From an uncultured Microbacteriaceae bacterium (GTDB lineage: Bacteria; Actinomycetota; Actinomycetes; Actinomycetales; Microbacteriaceae), in the NCBI GenBank assembly GCA_947487835.1, contig CANKXX010000010.1:1-34619 (forward strand): a stretch of DNA of 34,619 bases, in the 5' to 3' direction. The notes below the pieces were generated by a model. It worked only from the letters and a program-made list of their open reading frames with translations, had not been told where the DNA came from and did no database searches. How positions within the stretch are numbered: the stretch's first letter is position 1; each line of letters begins with the position of its first letter. The position numbers and the translations under genes are program-made. Below are positions 32,312 through 34,619 of this stretch, piece by piece.

Positions 32312-32679
32312 CCAAACCGAAACGCCACCCTCCCGAGCTGATTAGACCGGGGTTCCCGCCCGGGGTGCTCGGCGCGATCGTGTTGCTGGCCGGCCTCGCC
32401 GTGATCGGCGGGGAGTTCTTCGTCTATGTGCAGTACGCCGCGTGCATTCTCGCTCTGATCATGACGGTGTTCGCCGTTCAGGGCCGGAAGTGGCTTTGGC
32501 TGCTGCCCCTGATCGCCATCGCGGTGGTCTGGAACCCGGTATGGCCGCTGCGCCTCGCCGATGACCTGTGGTCTTCTCTGCACCTCCTCGGATGCGCGGC
32601 ATTCATCGGCGTCGGCGTCTTCATGCGCACCCCGGACCACCAGTCCTCCTCAAGAGACGGGGATGGGAAGCGACGGTGA
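32308..32679 (+). CDS. small polytopic membrane protein (DUF6804-like)
   Basis: A 123-residue protein starting at ATG 32308 in a 4-bp overlap with the DUF3105 gene. Four hydrophobic segments are expected. The motif GRKWLWLLPLIAIAVVWNPV followed by PLRLADDLW resembles DUF6804 proteins as I remember them. Function unknown. Confidence 0.72.
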   Translation: MTKPKRHPPELIRPGFPPGVLGAIVLLAGLAVIGGEFFVYVQYAACILALIMTVFAVQGRKWLWLLPLIAIAVVWNPVWPLRLADDLWSSLHLLGCAAFIGVGVFMRTPDHQSSSRDGDGKRR

Positions 32680-32732
32680 CCCTGATACTTCCCGGGTGGC
32701 AGGTACGAGCCGACCGGGGTTACCACCACTCA

Positions 32733-32761
32733 TAGACACCGGCGGGGATGACGTGTAAGCA
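32733..32761 (+). promoter_or_regulatory. promoter of the KmtR-like gene
   Basis: TAGACA at 32733-32738 matches the -35 consensus at five of six positions. After a 17-bp spacer comes TAAGCA (32756-32761), a weak -10. Transcription would then start near the ATG at 32769, so the mRNA would be leaderless. The dyad GCAT-GA-ATGC overlapping the ATG may be part of the operator. Confidence 0.45.
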
Positions 32762-32768
32762 TCTACGC

Positions 32769-33170
32769 ATGAATGCAGATACGCAGGCGCCGGGTGTTGG
32801 TGTCGACGATCAGTACGTGGAGCTCGCGGTGGAGGTGTTCGCCATGCTGGCCGATGCAACCCGGGTGCGTCTTGTCCTCGCCCTCGGTGACGACGAGCTC
32901 TCGGTCAACCACCTTGCCGACATCGTGGAGAAGACACCGGCGGCGGTATCCCAGCACCTCGCGAAACTGCGGATGGCCCGCATCGTCACGGCCAGGCAGC
33001 AGGGAACCCGGGTGTTCTACCGGTTGGCCAATGAGCACACACGCCGCCTGGTCAATGACGCGATCTTCCAGGCGGAGCATTCCGTGGGCGGCGCCCTTCG
33101 GCACCACCACCGGTCACCCGAGAACGATCCCGGGTCTGTTCCGATAGAGCAGAGCCAGGGACAGCGATGA
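32769..33170 (+). CDS. kmtR: KmtR-like nickel/cobalt-sensing repressor
   Basis: A 133-residue ArsR/SmtB repressor. All five Ni/Co ligands of M. tuberculosis KmtR (His 88, Glu 101, His 102, His 110, His 111) have counterparts exactly two residues later: His 90, Glu 103, His 104, His 112 and His 113, in NEH, QAEH and RHHH. The helix-turn-helix reads KTPAAVSQHLAKLRMARIV. The start is ATG 32769; ATG 32748 would add seven residues (MTCKHLR). It overlaps the methyltransferase-like gene as ATGA and probably controls it, possibly with a Ni/Co exporter elsewhere. Confidence 0.92.
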   Translation: MNADTQAPGVGVDDQYVELAVEVFAMLADATRVRLVLALGDDELSVNHLADIVEKTPAAVSQHLAKLRMARIVTARQQGTRVFYRLANEHTRRLVNDAIFQAEHSVGGALRHHHRSPENDPGSVPIEQSQGQR

Positions 33171-33802
33171 TGCCGGTGCTCGCACTGATCCTGGTCGTCG
33201 TCTGGCTGGTAACCGCCTTCGGCGTGCGGGCGATCGTGCATCGTGCCCGGACTGGTGACACCGGTTGGCGAGGCTTCCGGAAAGGTGTGCAGGGTTTAGA
33301 GCGGGTTGCCGGTCTGCTGTTCCTGGTCGCCGTCGTGGGCACACTGATCGGCGCGGCGGCGGAGGCGCTTGGCTGGGTGGGATCTCTTCGACTGCTGCAG
33401 CACCCCGTCCTGCAGGGCATCGGTGCCCTGGCGGCCCTTGTCGGCATCCCCGGCACGTGGGCGGCACAGGTGGCGATGGGTGCGTCCTGGCGGGTCGGTG
33501 TGGATCCGGACGAGCGAACCGATCTGGTGGTGTCGGGGCTATTCCAGCTGGTTCGCAATCCCATCTTCACGGCAATGATCCTCGCCAGCGGAGGGGTTGC
33601 GCTGATGATCCCGAATCCCATCGTGTTGACTGCGTTCATCGCCCTGGTCGCCGCGATCGAGCTGCAGGTGCGTCTGGTGGAGGAGCCGTACCTCCTCCGG
33701 GTACACCCGGAGAGTTACCTCGACTACGGGCGGCAGGTTGGTCGTTTCGTGCCACGGGTCGGCCGATTGAAGATGGCCGCCAAAGCACCTCGGCCGCACT
33801 GA
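33167..33802 (+). CDS. isoprenylcysteine carboxyl methyltransferase-like membrane protein
   Basis: A 211-residue membrane protein of the ICMT/PEMT-like family with about five helices. The SAM-binding C-terminal part is recognisable: DLVVSGLFQLVRNPIF and EEPYLLRVHPESYLDYGRQVGRFVP. Bacterial members methylate unknown substrates. Its start overlaps the KmtR-like stop as ATGA, so it should respond to Ni or Co. Reading frames on the opposite strand here are shadows. Confidence 0.88.
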   Translation: MMPVLALILVVVWLVTAFGVRAIVHRARTGDTGWRGFRKGVQGLERVAGLLFLVAVVGTLIGAAAEALGWVGSLRLLQHPVLQGIGALAALVGIPGTWAAQVAMGASWRVGVDPDERTDLVVSGLFQLVRNPIFTAMILASGGVALMIPNPIVLTAFIALVAAIELQVRLVEEPYLLRVHPESYLDYGRQVGRFVPRVGRLKMAAKAPRPH

Positions 33803-34126
33803 TGGAAAAGGCGGGACGCGCTCGACCCATTGCTCTCGAGGCCCGCGGCCCGCGCAGGGTGGCCGTCACCAAGCGGCGGCTGAGGCTGGGAAACCATCAG
33901 AGGAAGGTCACCGCCGGCGCCTCCGATGACGGCAGGAAAGGGCCGAAGAACACACGCTTCAGCTACCGAGGAGGGGGAAGCTTCTTCAGGAGGCAGCACG
34001 TAAGAGGCCGCCGTTCACCACTCGGCCGCCTCTTTCATAGTTAGGAACGATCACGTCAAAGGCGTCCAACCCTTCAAGTCGAGGGTCGCACCGGTCCACT
34101 GCTTTGCGGCGTCCGGCAGTGCAGGC
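33803..34126. other. non-coding stretch at the right border
   Basis: No gene is supported. Small frames on both strands lack family features, including minus 33724-33999 and the lower part of minus 33986-34306. It separates the metal island from chromosomal-type gene fragments and may contain the downstream join of a rearrangement. Confidence 0.45.
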
Positions 34127-34270
34127 ACGGCGCACCTTGATGCTGCGTTCGCGCACCTCGCGCACGTCGGCGATGATCGTCACGTTCTCGTCGAGCGGGA
34201 GCTCGTCAAGAGCGCTCAAATCACCCCGCTTGGCGTACCGCCTGGGATAGTGGCTGAGCAGGGCGACGCG
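34127..34270 (-). pseudogene. recG: recG remnant (N-terminal wedge region)
   Basis: The translation ALLSHYPRRYAKRGDLSALD, continuing to ENVTIIADVREVRERS, matches the conserved start of the RecG wedge domain (LL.HYPRRY..RG, then VT..A.V). Only about 48 codons remain. Before ALLSHYP the reading turns into the neighbouring gene's DNA. After SIKVRR it leaves RecG where the family would have an RRG motif. The helicase motifs are absent, so this is a small fragment of the replication-fork helicase gene. Confidence 0.68.
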
Positions 34271-34619
34271 TGATGAGCAGCGAGGCCGGCAACAGCGCCG
34301 AGGCAATCCGCCGCCGCCTGGGCGCGTGCACCGTGAGGGCCGCGGACACCTCCGTCGACCAGGACACGAGCTCGCGGCCGCGCTGGGGCGTCACCGCCAC
34401 GGAGGAACCCGGCGCGGCGAAACGTTCCCGCTCCAGCGCCTGCAGCAGGCCGAGCAGGGCGGCTCCCGCGCCCGCGCCATCCCCCACCCGCTCGCCGAGC
34501 TCGGCGGCGAAGGCGCGGGGCGTGTCCGTCGACCGCACGGGCAGCCCGAGGTCGCGGGCCGTGTCCTGCACCTCCACCCACGCGACGGATGCGGGCGCGC
34601 GGCCCCGCAGCAGGGCGCC
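34221..34619 (-). CDS. C-terminal part of a TgpA/DUF4129-type transglutaminase-like protein (partial)
   Basis: A 132-codon 3' end entering from the right edge; the start lies outside the window. The sequence AWVEVQDTARDLGLP, then STDTPRAFAAELGERV and LLQALERERFA, matches the C-terminal cytosolic DUF4129 region of actinobacterial transglutaminase-like membrane proteins. The last 20 or so residues (ITRRPAQPLSQAV) are encoded by the same DNA as the recG remnant in another frame. The natural C-terminus may therefore have been replaced at a join near 34270. Confidence 0.65.
   Translation of the reverse strand, partial: GALLRGRAPASVAWVEVQDTARDLGLPVRSTDTPRAFAAELGERVGDGAGAGAALLGLLQALERERFAAPGSSVAVTPQRGRELVSWSTEVSAALTVHAPRRRRIASALLPASLLITRRPAQPLSQAVRQAG

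Noticed and set aside
33697-33714. Palindrome ctccgggtacacccggag
   Set aside because: Perfect 8-bp arms, but it lies inside the methyltransferase-like coding sequence over conserved residues, so it is probably chance.

Overview
The window is high-GC DNA with dense, overlapping operons, frequent GTG starts and several apparently leaderless genes. The metal sensors resemble those of mycobacteria, so the host is almost certainly an actinobacterium. A Micrococcales-like genus is my guess; nothing in the window fixes it. There are no rRNA or tRNA genes and no CRISPR array. I found no intact transposase.

The left part (about 0.1-5.4 kb) holds a peptide-modification locus read on the minus strand. 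It starts with a 181-residue precursor. This has a helical leader, a core of 15 perfect CXX[S/T] tetrads, and a 40-residue follower. Next come a lyase-kinase enzyme like the front two thirds of a class III/IV lanthipeptide synthetase, a free-standing LanC cyclase with its zinc ligands, and an unknown helical protein. The first three genes overlap by 4 bp, and the fourth follows after 8 bp. A convergent alpha/beta hydrolase lies beside them. This is the most novel system in the window.

From 5.4 to 12 kb there is about 1.4 kb with no recognisable gene. Then come a large surface protein (Het-C-like, VWA and PKD regions, LPXTG-like tail), an AAA ATPase with a 37-bp palindrome upstream, and a decayed fragment of a second AAA ATPase.

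From 12 to 33.8 kb lies a metal and redox resistance island. It contains: (i) a minus-strand operon of a CmtR-like sensor, a CDF transporter, CadD and signal peptidase II; (ii) lipoprotein, LpqS-like protein, TlpA-like thioredoxin, ResB and Lnt; (iii) a second LpqS-like protein followed by CopD-CtaG, CzcD-type CDF, CopC, a small membrane protein and CtaG; (iv) a minus-strand operon of CmtR, CDF with a Cys-rich tail, DsbA-like protein, CcdA and MntH; (v) a third LpqS-like protein, M23 peptidase, DUF3105 protein, membrane protein, KmtR-like Ni/Co sensor and an isoprenylcysteine methyltransferase-like protein. Together these suggest copper, cadmium/lead, nickel/cobalt and manganese handling coupled to envelope thiol chemistry and lipoprotein processing.

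The right end (33.8-34.6 kb) has a non-coding stretch, a short recG remnant and the 3' end of a transglutaminase-like (TgpA/DUF4129-type) gene. This looks like an island or rearrangement border.
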